Positions 35,380 through 47,780 are shown, counted from the stretch's first letter. The stretch is 64,000 nucleotides of DNA from Lichina pygmaea (GCA_963422465.1 OY730169.1:3658001-3722000), one strand, 5' to 3'. The notes: a model not told the origin generated them from the sequence alone. Numbers and translations: made by a program.

Positions 35380-36296
35380 CGTCGCAGTCTCGTTGTTCGG
35401 CAGAGCATCTCTCAAGGACAGATGGGATCCTACACGATATCTTAGCAATCTCGCCGAGCCGGAATGAAAAGTCTTGGTTATCATTCTCGGCGGTCCAACA
35501 GATGGCCCGCTTCGGTCCGCCTGTCGTCTGCTCGTCGTCACGGACGACGCGTACCGCACCGGTCGGCTCAGGCCCTGGAGTTGGAGCTCCTGCCGTTCTC
35601 GACGGAGAGCTCTTCGTCGTCTCTGTACCGTCGCTACCAAGGTCTGGCCCCCTCAAGAAGCCAGCAACCGATACTTTCCAACCGCGAGTGTTTTTGCGGG
35701 AACACCAAAGTATCGATTTTTCGCCAGCCCGTTGAGGCGGGCCAGACATGTACTTCGTACCGTACGAGGTACGGAGGGCGACGGGAGTGCTCAGGTGCCG
35801 GTACGCCTATGGAGAGAGGTGGGCGAGCGTCATATGTAGTAGGACGACTGACAAAAGTAAGGGGTCAATCCCTGATGGTAGTACATACGTACGAGGCACA
35901 AACTCGGGATCGACCGCGATCCAAGCTTCCAAAACTTCCGAGCGGATGGAGTACGGTACGTATCTGCTGGCCGCATGCCTGTATGAGATGGCTAAAGTGA
36001 CGCAACCGAGCTATGCCGTAGTAGGAGATCTGTATGTGCACTTACGTAAGCAAGGGACGAACCTTTCCCTGGGGGTCTGGGGTCTGGGGTCTGGGCTCTG
36101 GGTCCCGGGGGCGGGGCCGGAGGGGGGTTCGAGCAAAGGGAAGGGAGCTTGGCGCAGCCATATAGAAGACCGGGTCGCCCTTGCCTCCTTCGAGATTCCT
36201 GTGCGAAGGAAGCGTCACCGAGCAGTCGTCAATCGGTCAACAGAGATCGCTCGTAGATCTCCTCCATCGACGACCAGGTGCTGCACCCGCAACGAG
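34741..36296. other. Spacer with long pyrimidine tract
   Basis: No gene seen. An almost pure pyrimidine strand runs from about 35180 to 35385 and includes (CT)n at about 35325-35378. GTAC-rich words lie at 35748-35770, 35880-35895 and 36020-36050. It should hold the glycogenin promoter. Confidence 0.55.
35325..35378 (+). repeat. (CT)n microsatellite
   Basis: About 25 uninterrupted CT units within a longer pyrimidine tract. Confidence 0.9.
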
Positions 36297-38453
36297 ATGG
36301 CGTCGGTCGAGGGTGACGATGTGTACTGCACGGTGAGGAAGGTCGTCTCGTGGGAGCTCGGATCCGTCTGCTGACCCGGACGAAGCTCTTGACGAGCGAC
36401 AGCTACCTGCCAGGTGAGCGAGCGACTCCTGGCGGTCGAGGTCCAGCGGCGACGACGAAGGAGCCTGTCGACGACGAGCTGACGGTCGCCTCTGAGAACC
36501 AGGAGCTCTGGTGTTGGCACACTCCCTGAGGGATGCCCGTACCAGGAAGAAGCTCGCCGTCCTCGTGACGCTGGACGGCGTGGGAGCCTCGGCGATCTCG
36601 GATCTCGACGTGGGTGGACCCTCTCTCTCTCTCTCTCTCTCCCGTCGGAGGCTAAGACATCTCCGCAGAAGATCTACGACTACATCATCCCCGTCGACCG
36701 GATCGCGAACAAGACGCCGACCAAGCTCGCGCTCATGGGTCGCTGGGACCTACAGTACGCCTTTACCAAGATCAACGTCTGGCGGCAGAGACGGTTCCGG
36801 AAGATCGTCTACCTCGACGCCGACACCGTCGTGCTCCGAGCCCCCGACGAGCTCTTCGACATCGCCGAGCCGTTTGCCGCGGCCCCCGATATCGGCTGGC
36901 CGGACTGCTTCAACAGCGGCGTCATGGTCCTGACGCCGAACATGGCGGACTACTACTCGCTCCTCGCCCTGGCCGAGCGGGGCGTGTCCTTTGACGGCGC
37001 CGATCAGGGTCTCCTGAACACGCACTTCAAGGACCATCGCCGGATATCGTTCCGCTACAACTGCACGCCGTCGGCCCACTACCAGTACATCCCGGCCTAT
37101 CGCCACTTCGAGTCCGACATCTCCGTTTTGCATTTCATCGGCGGGGACAAGCCTTGGTCGTCGTTGGCGTCCGCTGCGTCGGGGCAGAGCTCGAGGTTCG
37201 GCTCGATCTACGACGAGCTGCTCGCGAGGTGGTATGCCGTGTACGACAGACACTTTCTGGCGCCGGTAAATCCTCGGCGCGTCTGGAGCGGGAGAGCTTG
37301 TGAAGGCTGACGAGCCCGACCAGGTGGCAGCAGCAGCGGCGGCGGCTTCCTGCGACGGACCGCAAGAGCGGCCGCGAACACGGTCCACGGGCCATCACGG
37401 TGGCCACGACGACAAGGGCGACGACGCTCGGCACGGTCACCAGACGCCCGGCATGGGTCATGCGGCGGCGCACCGCGGTTCGGACATCGGCTCTTCGCTC
37501 TCGGCTCTCTCGATCACCGAGCTCTCGACGGACGATCCGCCCTCCGTGGCGCCACCGTCGCCAAAGCGTGCTTTCGAAGCACCGCGGGTCAGCTGGGATC
37601 CGGCCAGGTAACTCCCCCTCCACCTCGCGTTCGCCGGGCCGAGCCTCGCTCACGCGCCTGGCCGCCTAGGTCTGCTCCACCCACCGACTCCCTGCCCGAG
37701 GCGGCCAACGTCCCTTGGCGGACCGTCACCACGTTCCGGGAGCCCGCTCCTTTCGTAGCACCCTCCAGTTATCCGGACCCACCGAAGGACCTGGGAGGTC
37801 ACGCCATTCCGGAGCAAAAGCCCGAGGCGAATCCCAAGAACCGGATCTTCCCCTGGGAGGCCACGGCGCCGAAGGCGACGCGAGTGTTTGCGGAAGATCT
37901 ACCTGACCGGGGACGAGGCAGCCCGGGCGGCACGTCCCCGTCGGCCGGGCGTTCCCCGGCGTCGCCGCCACCGCCTTGGAGCAGCTACACCCTGACCAAC
38001 GCCTGGGACGAGATTCCAGCCATCGAGCACTACACCGCCAACATTCTGCGACGCCGTCGAGCTTTCGACCGGGCCCTCCATGGCCTCCCGGCCGAGGACG
38101 CGGCTCCGGAGGGGATGGAGATGCGCGTCCGCCTGACGGACTTTCCCAGCGCCGTCGAGAGGCCCAGCCTCCCGGTGACGCCCGCCGCCGTGCCCGAGCC
38201 CGGCTCCCCGTCGGCCGGCGCCGGCACGGAACCGGGCTACTTCGGCGTGCAGGCTTCGTCCGCGAAACAAGACGAGACCGGTCAGGGGGAGCGCCGCAAC
38301 GGTCACGTCATCGTCGGAAGAGAGCAAGGCCAGAGTGACTGGATGGAGCTCGCCATCAAAGCAGATCGTCGCCGGAGACGGAGGCAGCAGCGTATCGTGG
38401 CGCGGCGTGAAGGCAGGTCGTTGCACTCCGCCTTGCCGGAGGCGAACCGCTGA
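36297..38453 (+). CDS. Glycogenin, self-glucosylating primer of glycogen synthesis
   Basis: Exons 36297-36332, 36386-36413, 36503-36609, 36669-37265, 37324-37607 and 37670-38453 give 611 residues. The start MASVEGDDVYCT joins LLTSDSYLPG (a 28-nt exon) and ALVLAHSLRD. The GT8 core then shows KIYDYIIPVDRIAN, KINVWRQRRFRKIVYLDADT with the metal-binding DxD near residue 105, FNSGVMVLTPN, GADQGLLNTHF and LHFIGGDKPW. A disordered C-terminal half carries NRIFPWEATAPKATRVFAED near 410, the type of motif through which glycogenin binds glycogen synthase. Glycogenin makes a short glucan on itself that glycogen synthase extends. The third intron contains a CT repeat. Confidence 0.93.
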
Positions 38454-39536
38454 CTCTGGCTTTCAACAGACGAGAGGACCCGGGGTAGTTGACGCTCAGG
38501 ACGCGGAGTCTTGTGGTCAGCGCTTCTCGGTCGAGTCCGGTCCGGACAGACGGGATACCGATGCGGTCGACTCGAGCGACCGCGCCGGCCAAGTCGAGCT
38601 TTCTGCGAAACGATCCGACGGGAGGAGTCTCGGCCGTTCGAGCGGTGTCGTCCTGACCATCACACGGCCACTCTCACCGGCAATGTGCTAGGGGGTTTTC
38701 TGGAACCGGGAGCCGGCCAGATCTCGGGCGACTGTTTGCGCCGTACCGTGTCGTTTTTTTTTGGCTGCGGACATCGAGTCGAGGAGCATAGGGTTCGGCG
38801 TCCCCTGGGAACGACTCGGAGCTCGGACTCCATCGCTGCTTGCGTGGGCACGTGCCACCCACGAGAAACACCGAGCGTTACCGGCTGGCTCTGGTAGCAT
38901 CTTCGACGCTGGAACGTCGTCGCGGCCGATCGAGACGGGCAATCGGACCGGTCATCCTGTCGGGGCCTCCGACTGGCCAACGGCGGCAACTCCAGACACG
39001 GGCACTTTCCAGGCCACCGACATCCGTATCTACAGTACAGCTGCACGTGCATCAAACAGACTCGTCGACGGTGGTCGGAGCTCGGCCAGGCAAAGGCCGC
39101 GCAGAGGCCGTGAACGTCGTCGTACCGCTGTACGCGGGGCTACGAAGTATGGAAGCAGCACAAGTATTTGGGATCTCTCGGCCTTGGACACGCCAACGTT
39201 CTCTGCCTTGGATGTAGCAGATTACATACTCCTCTTTGTCGTACTGTACGTCTGCAGTCTTTGGAGGCGATCGACGGGTACTGTGAGAGTACTTGCCACT
39301 GGCTGGGGGTCTCATCCGAGAAGTGATTCAACCATGTTTCTCATCTTTTCATCTCCCTTCTTCGTCTTCCTTTGTCATCTCTCCTTTCATCTCTTTCCCT
39401 TCATCTTCTCCTTTCGTTTTTGCTTCTCATCTTTCTTCCTCTCATCTTCTCCTTTTTCCCGATTCTTCTTCTTCTTTTCATCTTCTTCGTCTTTTCCACC
39501 TTTTATCCAGAGAGACGGAGATAGAGATAGAAAGGG
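38454..39536. other. Spacer downstream of glycogenin
   Basis: No coding sequence seen. The right part (about 39330-39510) is a T/C-rich tract of TTCATCTTC-like words. The LINE is inserted just past it. Confidence 0.55.
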
Positions 39537-39552
39537 AGAGTGAGTGAGGCAT

Positions 39553-42333
39553 TTTTTATTTTATTTTATTTGATTCTTACACTGGTAGTAGCTTTACAGC
39601 CATGCAGATCTTCTAGCTAATAGTGAACTCCTTCAGAAAACCTTTGAAGGGATAAAAACTGAAGGCAGGGTGTGACTAGGGAATGTAACAAAAGGAATCT
39701 TGAAGTTTCTGGTAAGAGAAGAGAATCTAGGTATTGGATTGGGAATAGTGGAGTTTGAAAGCTAGATTAAACTGGTTTAGTCTTTTCAAAGACATAAACC
39801 AGTACAAGAACTTCTGTAGTAGCTCTGGGTTTGAAATAATAGTGGTGAAGTCTTGGGGATTAAAAGAGACTTGTTGTCTTTGTCTTGAATAAAGAGAGCA
39901 TGAAGAGGTGATATGTTTTGCAGTTTCTTCTGCTTGGCCACACACACATAGTGGGGTAGGGAAGTCAGGAACTCCAGCTCTGAAAAGAAAACTTGCCAGA
40001 CCAATTCTTCCAGTCCTGATTTGCAGTAGCAGACTTGCCTCGGCTTTCTGTAACTCTTTGTAGAGCTTCAGATTGTTTTTGTGTGGCTTTTGACAGAAAG
40101 TCTGCCAGCCTGGATAGCTTCTTCTTTTCTTCTCTTCCCATTGGTCTTCCCACTCTTTAGTAAAGAGCTTTTGTAGTTTCTTCTTTGAACTAGCCTGGTT
40201 AGTAGTTATTTGACTTAACCAAGTGAATTTCCACTTAGGAGAGATAGTTGAGGATTCCTTTAAAGGTTTCTTCAAGAGAGAGGCATAGCTGGAAATAGTG
40301 GAAAAGATACTGTCAAGAAAGTATTTGAGAGGGGAGTTTTGAATAGAAGAAAGAAAACAGGCAGTGCGAAATTTAAAGTATAGGTCTAGAGGTAGAAGAA
40401 AAAGCTCACTCTCTAATAGAAAAGAAGGAGTGGCTTTGAAGGCACCCCCAATAAGTCTTAGGCATCTGTTTTGAAATGAAACAAGAGAAGAGATATTGGA
40501 GGATTTTCTTAGAGGGTTAAACCAGATCCCCACTGCATAGCTCAGTAGAGATCTCAGTATAGCAGTGTACACCAGACGTGATGTGTGAACTGGAAAGCCC
40601 CAAGTAGAATAGGAAGTTCTAGAAAGAGAAGAGAGTGCTTTCTGTGCTTTTTGAAGAATAATCCTCTGGTGTTTGTGCCAGTGGAGCTTTGCATCTAGGT
40701 ACACTCCAAGTACTCGCACTTCTTCTTTTGGTTTGAGAATCACATTCCCCAGTCTGAGCTTGAGCTGAAGATTGTCTGATCTTCTTCTGGAAAAATGAAG
40801 TATTTCATATTTCTCAGGAGAGAAGACCATTCCATGTCTTGCAGCCCATGATAGACATTTGAGGTGTGTGTTCTTTAACTTCAGAAGGTTACTTTTCAAG
40901 GAGTGACCAAAAGCAAGCAGATTTGTATCATCTGCAAACCCCAGGGCAGATACACCAGAAGAGGGAGTATGCACAGTCTCATGCAATTCAGAAATGTAGA
41001 ATAGAAAAAGAATAGGGGATAATGGAGAACCTTGAGGAACTCCACAATGAATAGGAATTGAACAAGACTCAGAATCATCAAAGACAAGAGTGGTAGAGCG
41101 CTTATCACAGAAGGAGTAGATCCAGGAAGCTAGCCAGGCAGGTATTCCTTTTCTTTTCAGAATTTGCTGTAGTATCTTGGGGAGAACTCTGTCATAGGCT
41201 CCTGAGATATCCAGTGAGAGTAGGGATGCAACCATGCCTTCCTTCCAGACTTTTTCCACTTGGGAGGTTAGAAGGAAAAGTGCTGCTTCTGTGGATCTTC
41301 CTTTCCTAAAGCCCATCTGGATATCTGGCAATAGTCCAGCTTCTTCTGCTATCTTGCTTAGTCTGGCTGCAGCAATAGCTTCCATCAGCTTGCCTGTTGT
41401 GTTTAGCAGAGCTATAGGGCGCCAGGCTTTAGCTTGATTGTAGGTTCCCTTGCCAGGTTTCCTCAAGCAGACTGTTTTTGCACTCTTAAATCTTTCAGGG
41501 AAGTACTCCAGTTTCCAGCATGTTGAAGTCAGAATAGCTAGAGCTTGGCAGAACCTAGGCCCCAGAGCTCTCAGAAATCCATTTGGCAGCTTATCTCTCC
41601 CTCCTGCTGTGAAAGGTTTCTTCTTGGCCAGAATTTGCTCCACTTCTTCACATGTTACCTCCTGGGAGAGCTGTATCTCAGAGATAGTCTGGGAGCTTTC
41701 TGAGCCTGGTTCTGGAACTAGAGCTTTTGGAAAGAACTGCTGTAGAAGGCTTTAGTCTTTTCCTCAAAGGTTTTGGCTATTCCTTCTTGTGTTTCCAGGT
41801 CAGGAACCAGAGGAAGATCAGGAGTCTTGTTGGCTTTGGACTTTCCCCACTTTGCAAGCTTCCAGAACTTTGAAGAGCTGGCCAGCTCATGGATTTGGTG
41901 TCTGAAAGTGTTCTGTTTTCCATCTCTGACTGCCTTTTTCTTGAGCTTAGTTGCTTGCTCAAGTTCCTCTTGACTTGCTTGCCTTTTTTGCACTTTTCTT
42001 CTTACTCTTCTTTCCTCTTTAACCTTGTTTTGGATCTCTTGATTCCACCAGGGAACTGAGTGGCCAGATTGCTTCTGGAGCTGTGTGGATTTGCTTGCTA
42101 TTTCTTGGAGAAAGTTGTCAAGATACTCCAAGTACTCATCCACTTCATATTTGTCTTGGAAGTGGAAGGGCAGGTGTAGCTTCTCACACTCTACTCTTGC
42201 AAGGTTTGAGTCCAGTGTTCTCCAGTTTCTTTCTGGTTTCCAGATTTTCCTTGGAGGATCCAGGTCCAGGCAGGTTAGTACAGGTCTGTGGTCAGACCCA
42301 TGAAAGAACTGAAGAGCCACTTTAGAGAAAATC
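39553..42333 (-). mobile_element. 5'-truncated Tad-like LINE (non-LTR retrotransposon), copy 1
   Basis: About 2.8 kb on the minus strand, bounded by a 16-bp duplication AGAGTGAGTGAGGCAT (39537-39552 and 42334-42349). It ends in an (AAATA)n-type 3' tail next to the left duplication. It lacks ORF1 and most of the endonuclease; only the C-terminal end with SDHRPV remains. The reverse transcriptase frame is open from about 41716 to 39727 with GVPQGSPLSPILFLFYISEL and the catalytic GFADDTNLLAFG. A C-terminal knuckle CVCGQAEETAKHITSSC follows. One frame change, near 41720, separates the endonuclease part from the RT part. The long open frame and exact duplication point to a recent insertion. The Tad clade is inferred from fungal host and layout. 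Confidence 0.92.
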
Positions 42334-42349
42334 AGAGTGAGTGAGGCAT

Positions 42350-42887
42350 GGCACAGCTTTAAGAGATACTGCAATCAGACCCTTTGCCGTGCCAAACTAC
42401 GTATGCCATGCCCGGCCATGCCCTGCTACACCCTGCTACACCCTGCTATTCGAACACCGTGAGTTTCCCCCAAGTTACATTTCCCAGATTCCATCCTCCA
42501 AGCCACATCACAGCGAGTTCCCCCCCCCATCCGCGCGCAACTAACGATAATCGAGACACAGGTAAAAAAAAAAAAAATTTAATTCACATTCGTGATAATC
42601 TACTCCTCAAAGAAACTGTCGTTGGCCTCGAGGGGGGCCAGCGGAATCGGTCCGGTCATCTCTGGCCGGGATTGGAGTTGGGATTGAGATTGAGGTTGCA
42701 CTTGCGTGGCGGCGGCGCTACCGTTGTTGTTGTTGTCGTTGCGGCGGTGGTGGTGGTGCTTGCTGCGCTTCGCGTGGGCATGCTTGTTGTTGACTTTGTT
42801 GTTGTTGTCGAGATGGCGATGGAGCCTGCTGTTGGGATGCAGCTTGCCATCGCGACGACCGCGACGGGGGCGACCATCTGGTGCCGC
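42350..42887. other. Spacer / 3' region of EFG1
   Basis: A13 followed by TTTAATT at about 42563-42585. Then GGATTG/GAGATTG words and GTTGTT-rich repeats. Probably the 3' UTR and flank of EFG1; the open frames here are repeat-driven. Confidence 0.5.
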
Positions 42888-44021
42888 TCACCCTGCCCCG
42901 TCCACCTGTCGTGTACGCCGCCGCTTCGGCTGGCCCTGCTCTTCTCCCCGTGTGTCCTCCTCTTCTCCCTGTACGTCCTCCGCGGGCCGACTCCCGACAT
43001 GGTGCCTAGACATTGGTACCTCGGTCCGCGTCTTGTCCGTCCTTGTCTTCTTTCTATGCCTCGCCGCGCTCCGGCTGTTGTTAGAGCTCCGGGTGGTATC
43101 AGGACCTCGGCTGGCATCAGGACCGCGGCTGGCATCAGCGGCTCTTGGGGGCCCGCCATCTCTGCTGCGATCACCGACCGGGTTGTTCCTCTCCCTCTGC
43201 TTGGCGCGTCGTCGACTCGCGCCCTGGCCTTCGCGAAGCTGGTCTAATCCGCCGGCGGTCATTCGACGCTCGATTTCTTCCCATAGGGGAGGTTTGTCGG
43301 TCTTTGCTCGCTTCTCCCCCTCCTCCTTCTCCTCGTCGCTATCCTTTTCTGACTCTGCCGCTTCCACGTCCGGCTCTTCTGGGTCGCGCCGGCTCCTATT
43401 CTCTCTGTGCGGATACAGCGTCACGTAATCTTGGTCCAGGGGGAAGTAGAGCGCGTAGTTGAGATCGACCTCCGCTTCGTGGACACGTGTCTGGAGGTCG
43501 GCGATATCATCGGCGTGATACGGGGATTCCGCCGGGGACGATTCTAGAGCCGTGACCTGTTTCCGCAGACGTCTGAGCTGTCTCGACGCTTTTTGTCGTT
43601 CTGGAGAGAGACGCTCAATCGTGCATAGAGAGGCATCAGTCGTCAAGACCCGTCTATTTTCTCCACCGCGCGCACGACCCAACGACAAGAGAACCCACGG
43701 GTCCAAAAGCAAAGAACAGCACCCACCAAAGAACCGAATCTTGTGATACTTCTTGATCATCTTCTGCCGCTTGCGTTCATACTCCAGCGCAGCCAGCTCT
43801 TGTTCGCATCCCGCCACGGCCCGCTCGAGTTCTCCTCTCTCGTCCGACCCCAAGGGCTGCGAGCCATCGAGCTGGCTCGTGGCCTGTTGAATCCTCGCTC
43901 TGAGCTCTTCCATCGAGGTGCCGTCGTCAGGACCATGATGCCGCTGTTTGTTGGGTCTCTTCCTTTTCGAGCTCTTCGCGTGCGAACGTGGGGCCAAGAC
44001 ATTGTTGGATCGAGCTGCCAT
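42888..44021 (-). CDS. EFG1: rRNA-processing protein Efg1
   Basis: Exons 44021-43727 and 43600-42888 give 335 residues, starting at the first ATG (MAARSNNVLAPRSHAKSSKR). The family signature is EYERKRQKMIKKYHKIRFF, joined across the intron to ERQKASRQLRRLRKQV. ALYFPLDQDYVTLYP follows. The acidic then basic Arg/Ser-rich tail is typical of nucleolar proteins. Efg1 belongs to the small-subunit processome and works in early 18S rRNA maturation. The 126-bp intron is a multiple of three with no in-frame stop, so an unspliced mRNA would code an insert of 42 residues. Divergent from the MIOS gene. Confidence 0.92.
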   Translation of the reverse strand: MAARSNNVLAPRSHAKSSKRKRPNKQRHHGPDDGTSMEELRARIQQATSQLDGSQPLGSDERGELERAVAGCEQELAALEYERKRQKMIKKYHKIRFFGGCCSLLLDPWVLLSLGRARGGENRRVLTTDASLCTIERLSPERQKASRQLRRLRKQVTALESSPAESPYHADDIADLQTRVHEAEVDLNYALYFPLDQDYVTLYPHRENRSRRDPEEPDVEAAESEKDSDEEKEEGEKRAKTDKPPLWEEIERRMTAGGLDQLREGQGASRRRAKQRERNNPVGDRSRDGGPPRAADASRGPDASRGPDTTRSSNNSRSAARHRKKTRTDKTRTEVPMSRHHVGSRPAEDVQGEEEDTRGEEQGQPKRRRTRQVDGAG

Positions 44022-44530
44022 AATTAGGCCCGATTGCCAGGAGAATGTTGGCAACGTGCGTCGGAGACGGTTATCGCGGACTGGAACATCTTTTGACCGC
44101 GACGGATACCGTACCGGTAGGGCTGAAGCGGCCGTACTGTACGGTACCGGTATGATACGGAACCACTCGTGGATGGCGCTTAGCGCGGCAATGGATTCCT
44201 ATCTGCCGCTGGCCAGGAGCTGGTCTAACCGTCGTGCGTATGTACTCGTACATCGCGTCGGTGCTCACGTGTTGGCTGACAGCAACTGAGTACAGCATTG
44301 TATGAATCGACAAGGTTCATCCTCTCTGGCTCAGGCTGTCGCTGGCCAGGAATGACCTGCTGTGCTCTCCTACGTCAAGACAGCATCCGGACAGAGCCTT
44401 CCTCATAGTGCTGGAGTACTAGGACGGTTTTGCGATATTATGCATCATCGCTTCCATGCCGCCTCTTGCAAGTGCCATCTAGCACTTGCTCATTCAGACT
44501 GGCAGACGATTCTTCATCTCTCGCGCAATC
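44022..44530. promoter_or_regulatory. Divergent promoter region, EFG1 / SEA4
   Basis: About 0.5 kb between the two start codons, with GTAC/GGTACCGGTA palindromic words at about 44105-44160 and 44238-44252. It drives a ribosome-assembly gene and a TORC1-pathway gene. Confidence 0.55.
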
Positions 44531-47500
44531 ATGATTGCAGCAATTCGATATTCTCCTCACTCGGCTCCATCCAGGCAGCGCTTTCTGATCCTCAAACCAG
44601 GCCATCACGATCTCCGCTTCTATCAGGTCGACGGCATCAAGGACAGAGACATCGAGTGCCACCAACTGGCACGGCATACCGACTTCTCCAACGTCCGGGC
44701 CTTTGACTGGTCGCCCACAGAGGAAGCCATCGTTGGTGTCGGTCTGACGACCGGTGAGGCAGCGTTGCTGCGCATAGACGACAGCTCCAACGGGGTCCTC
44801 TCGTTTACTTTCAAGAACTCCCGTCCTTGCAACGCTATCGGTCTGAGCTTGAACGGATACCTGGCAGCTGGTCTCGACAAAGCGCGCAATGACTCTTGTC
44901 TCAGCATCTGGGATATCAACCATCGCCTGTCGACGTGGGACAGGCAGGCCAAAGGCTGGACGTCGACGAGACCCCAGTATGACCCCTTCCGGAAACTGGC
45001 CTCCTCGGAGCCGATATCCAGCGTCAAGTTTTTCAGCGACCAGGCCAACACCTTGGTTGCGGGAGTCAAAGGACAGTTTGTCAGAGTCTACGATCTACGA
45101 GGTCTGTAGTGCGGCTGATGGGCCTGACGGCGAGGCTCCGCTGATGACAGCGGTCTAGATCATGCCGGGAATCCGTCGACTCAGTTCCCGACCCGGTGCA
45201 CATACAACATCTCAATCGACACGCAGGATGAAAACTACTTCGCGTCCGCCTCAAACCACGGAGAGCCTGCAGTGTGTGTCTGGGACAAACGTGCAGGTCT
45301 GCGCTCGACGGCGGCGTCCATGTCGTCAAGTAGCCTCGGCCACGCAACCGTTCCGGGACCGGTTCTGGAATTCCGAGACTGCCTCGACAGCTCAGAGCCC
45401 TCGTCGCAGCCTTCAATATGGACTGTCCGATTCTGCAAATCGAAAAGAGGTGCCTTTGGTGTGCTCTCAAGCCAGGGTCAGCTCAAGGTCTACGAGACGG
45501 CGATGGAATATGCTGGCCAGCCCTCTGGCGGCAGAACGGCGTCCATCGACTATTCGGCCGACCAAGTCGAGCATCCGCAGTTACTGTATACCAAACGGTG
45601 TCGGGAAGTGGAGCAGCCCTACCGCGCTCGCCAGCAGGGCTCCAACGCCAGAGCCCGCATTGAATCCTTTGACTTTATGTCATCCGGCCGATCTGACGAC
45701 CATTACCAGATCATAGCTTGTCGTTCCAACGGCGCCATCGAGGCGCTCAGACCCCGGCCGCAGCCCCCTAAGATGGAGTTCAGCATCAAGGGAGAAGCAA
45801 CAGTTCTGGCCCCTAGGGAGCAATTTGATACAGGCCACGGTGAAACGACATCTCGGGCCAACGTTACCCCCTCGGCAAGCGAGGGAACAACGGCTTCTGC
45901 GATTCTCAAGTCGATTCGACTCAAGGTAGCACGGGCCCATTGGAACGAGACGGAGCGGGACGAACGGGCGCCCGTACTCTCGAGCCGGGAATCGTGCTTA
46001 CGGGCTGTCAATTTGAGACCTCCTGATGCATCAAGCCTCGACATCAGCGACATTTTATCCTTGGGGACGGTCGAGCGACGGCGTGCCGAAGAGGGATATC
46101 TATTCAACCCTACCACAAACATAGACATACTTGACGACGACCCAGGATTGCAGACGCTGTGGAGATGGGTCCAGCGTAAGGACAATTGGCAATCGGTCTC
46201 CCGAAAGCACTTGTATCGTCCGCTAACCAAGCTGCGGTGCAGGTGCTAAGCTTGCTGCTGTCAACGGAGGGATGGTCCACGAGGATATCGACCTGGCCTT
46301 CCTGGGAGTACATGGCATTTGGAACTGTGGTCTCGGTATACAGTCCTTCTTTCTCTCCTTAGGGAATGTTCTGACATCGTTCAGGGCGATCCGCGTCGTG
46401 CCGGCCCGGAGTGGAGTTTGGTCGACAGCACTCCAAGGTCGAGTTCAAGAATGCGGTGCGAGCAGTTGTCAAGCATCACAAAAAGCCGCACTACAAAGGG
46501 GTGGAGACGGCGCACCCGGAGCTACGACAGCTTTGTCTCGGCCTGTGCGACTGGGCCGACTCGCCGCAAGAGTTTGAAGTCGAGCTGCAGCGCCTGCTCC
46601 GACAAGAATCGCGAGCCAGCGCGGCCGCCTGGGCATTGTTCAACGGCTTTCCGAAGCGCGCCATCGACGTGGTCTTGCAGGGAGATGACGCCGACAAGGT
46701 CGTCGCGATGGCGCTGGCAGCGATGTACAACACAGCCGGCGACCGCAAGGAGGGCGACGTGGGGGCTTGGTCGGGCCTCTGCGATCAGATCCGCGAAGAG
46801 GCAAAGGATCCCTGGACACGGGCCATCCTCGCATATGTCAGCACGGAGGACTGGACGGCCGTAATCGAGGAGACGTCGCTGCCCTTGCGTCATCGTGTCG
46901 GCGTGGCGCTCAAGTACCTCGACGACGGCGAGCTGACGAGGTACCTGAGCGACCTCACCATCGACTGCGTCGACAAGGGCGACACCGAGGGGATCGTCCT
47001 CACCGGCATCACCCAGGCAACGGCGAATCTCTTCCAGAGCTACATCGTGCAGCGTGGCGATGTCCAAACGGCAGTCCTAGTGATGGCCCACAGCGTCCCG
47101 CTGTACTTTGACGACGACCGCTTTCAGCACTGGCAGACGACCTACTGCGGCCACCTCAACCGATACAACCTCCACGAACAGCGATGCTCATACGTCGAAC
47201 AGCACGCAAAGATGAGTCGGACGCGCAGAGGGCACGCCCTCACCAGGCCAGTGCCGCGACAGATCACGGTGCGATGCAACTACTGCGAAGCCCCCATCGC
47301 CAGCGAAGACGGACTCACGGTCAGGGCGGCGAGCCTTTCATCGACGACGGTGACCGTCGTCGAGTCGAACGGGTCCGGCATACACGCCAGCAACCCTCTC
47401 GAACGACCTCGAACGACCTCCGACATCGTCTGCCCTCGCTGCGGGCGACATCTCCCTCGCTGCGGCGTCTGCATGACCTGGCTGGGCTCGACCAACGCTC

Positions 47501-47706
47501 GGCAGCCGCACGCTGGTATGCCCGCCGGGACCGGCCGACATCCGGCTTCGCGTTTCAATCATTATTGCAACATGTGTCATCATGGCTTTCACGCAGTCCA
47601 CGCGCAGGAATGGTTCGCCGAGCACAAGATGTGCCCCGTTTCGGAGTGCCCCTGTCTGTGTGCGGTGTCACGTGGCATCTCACGTGACTCCTCAGCAGCT
47701 ATGTAG
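44531..47706 (+). CDS. SEA4: GATOR2/SEAC subunit Mios (Sea4), WD40 plus zinc-ribbon/RING-like
   Basis: Exons 44531-45101, 45159-46175, 46243-46335 and 46385-47706 give exactly 1,000 residues. WD-type blades fill the first 470 residues (FDWSPTEEAIVGVGLTTGEA, VYDLR joined to DHAGNPSTQFPTRCTYNISI, GEPAVCVWDKRAG). A helical middle follows (HYKGVETAHPELRQLCLGLC, AMALAAMYNTAGDRKEGD). The C-terminus is Cys/His-rich from about 857: CNYCEAP, CPRCGRHLPRCGVC, HYCNMCHHGFHAVHAQEWF, CPVSECPCLC. This is the Mios/Sea4 plan. The complex relays amino-acid status to TORC1 at the vacuole. The 49-bp third intron has CTGAC 8 bp before its acceptor. Confidence 0.93.
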
Positions 47707-47715
47707 ATCGCTCTC

Positions 47716-47780
47716 TAGGAGCTGTAGTCTCAGTAGCCAATCCACATGTCCCAACCCCTTCGCGCCTAGCAGCTGTTCAG
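47716..47780 (+). repeat. Left copy of a direct repeat flanking element fossils
   Basis: Starts TAGGAGCTGTAGTCTCAG and ends GCGCCTAGCAGCTGTTCAG. The second copy (49794-49840) is the same except that it lacks about 18 bp in the middle. It begins 10 bp after the MIOS stop codon. Confidence 0.9.

Noticed and set aside
42384-43428. Leu/Val-rich + strand frames near EFG1
   Set aside because: Antisense of EFG1 and of trinucleotide-like repeats in its 3' flank.
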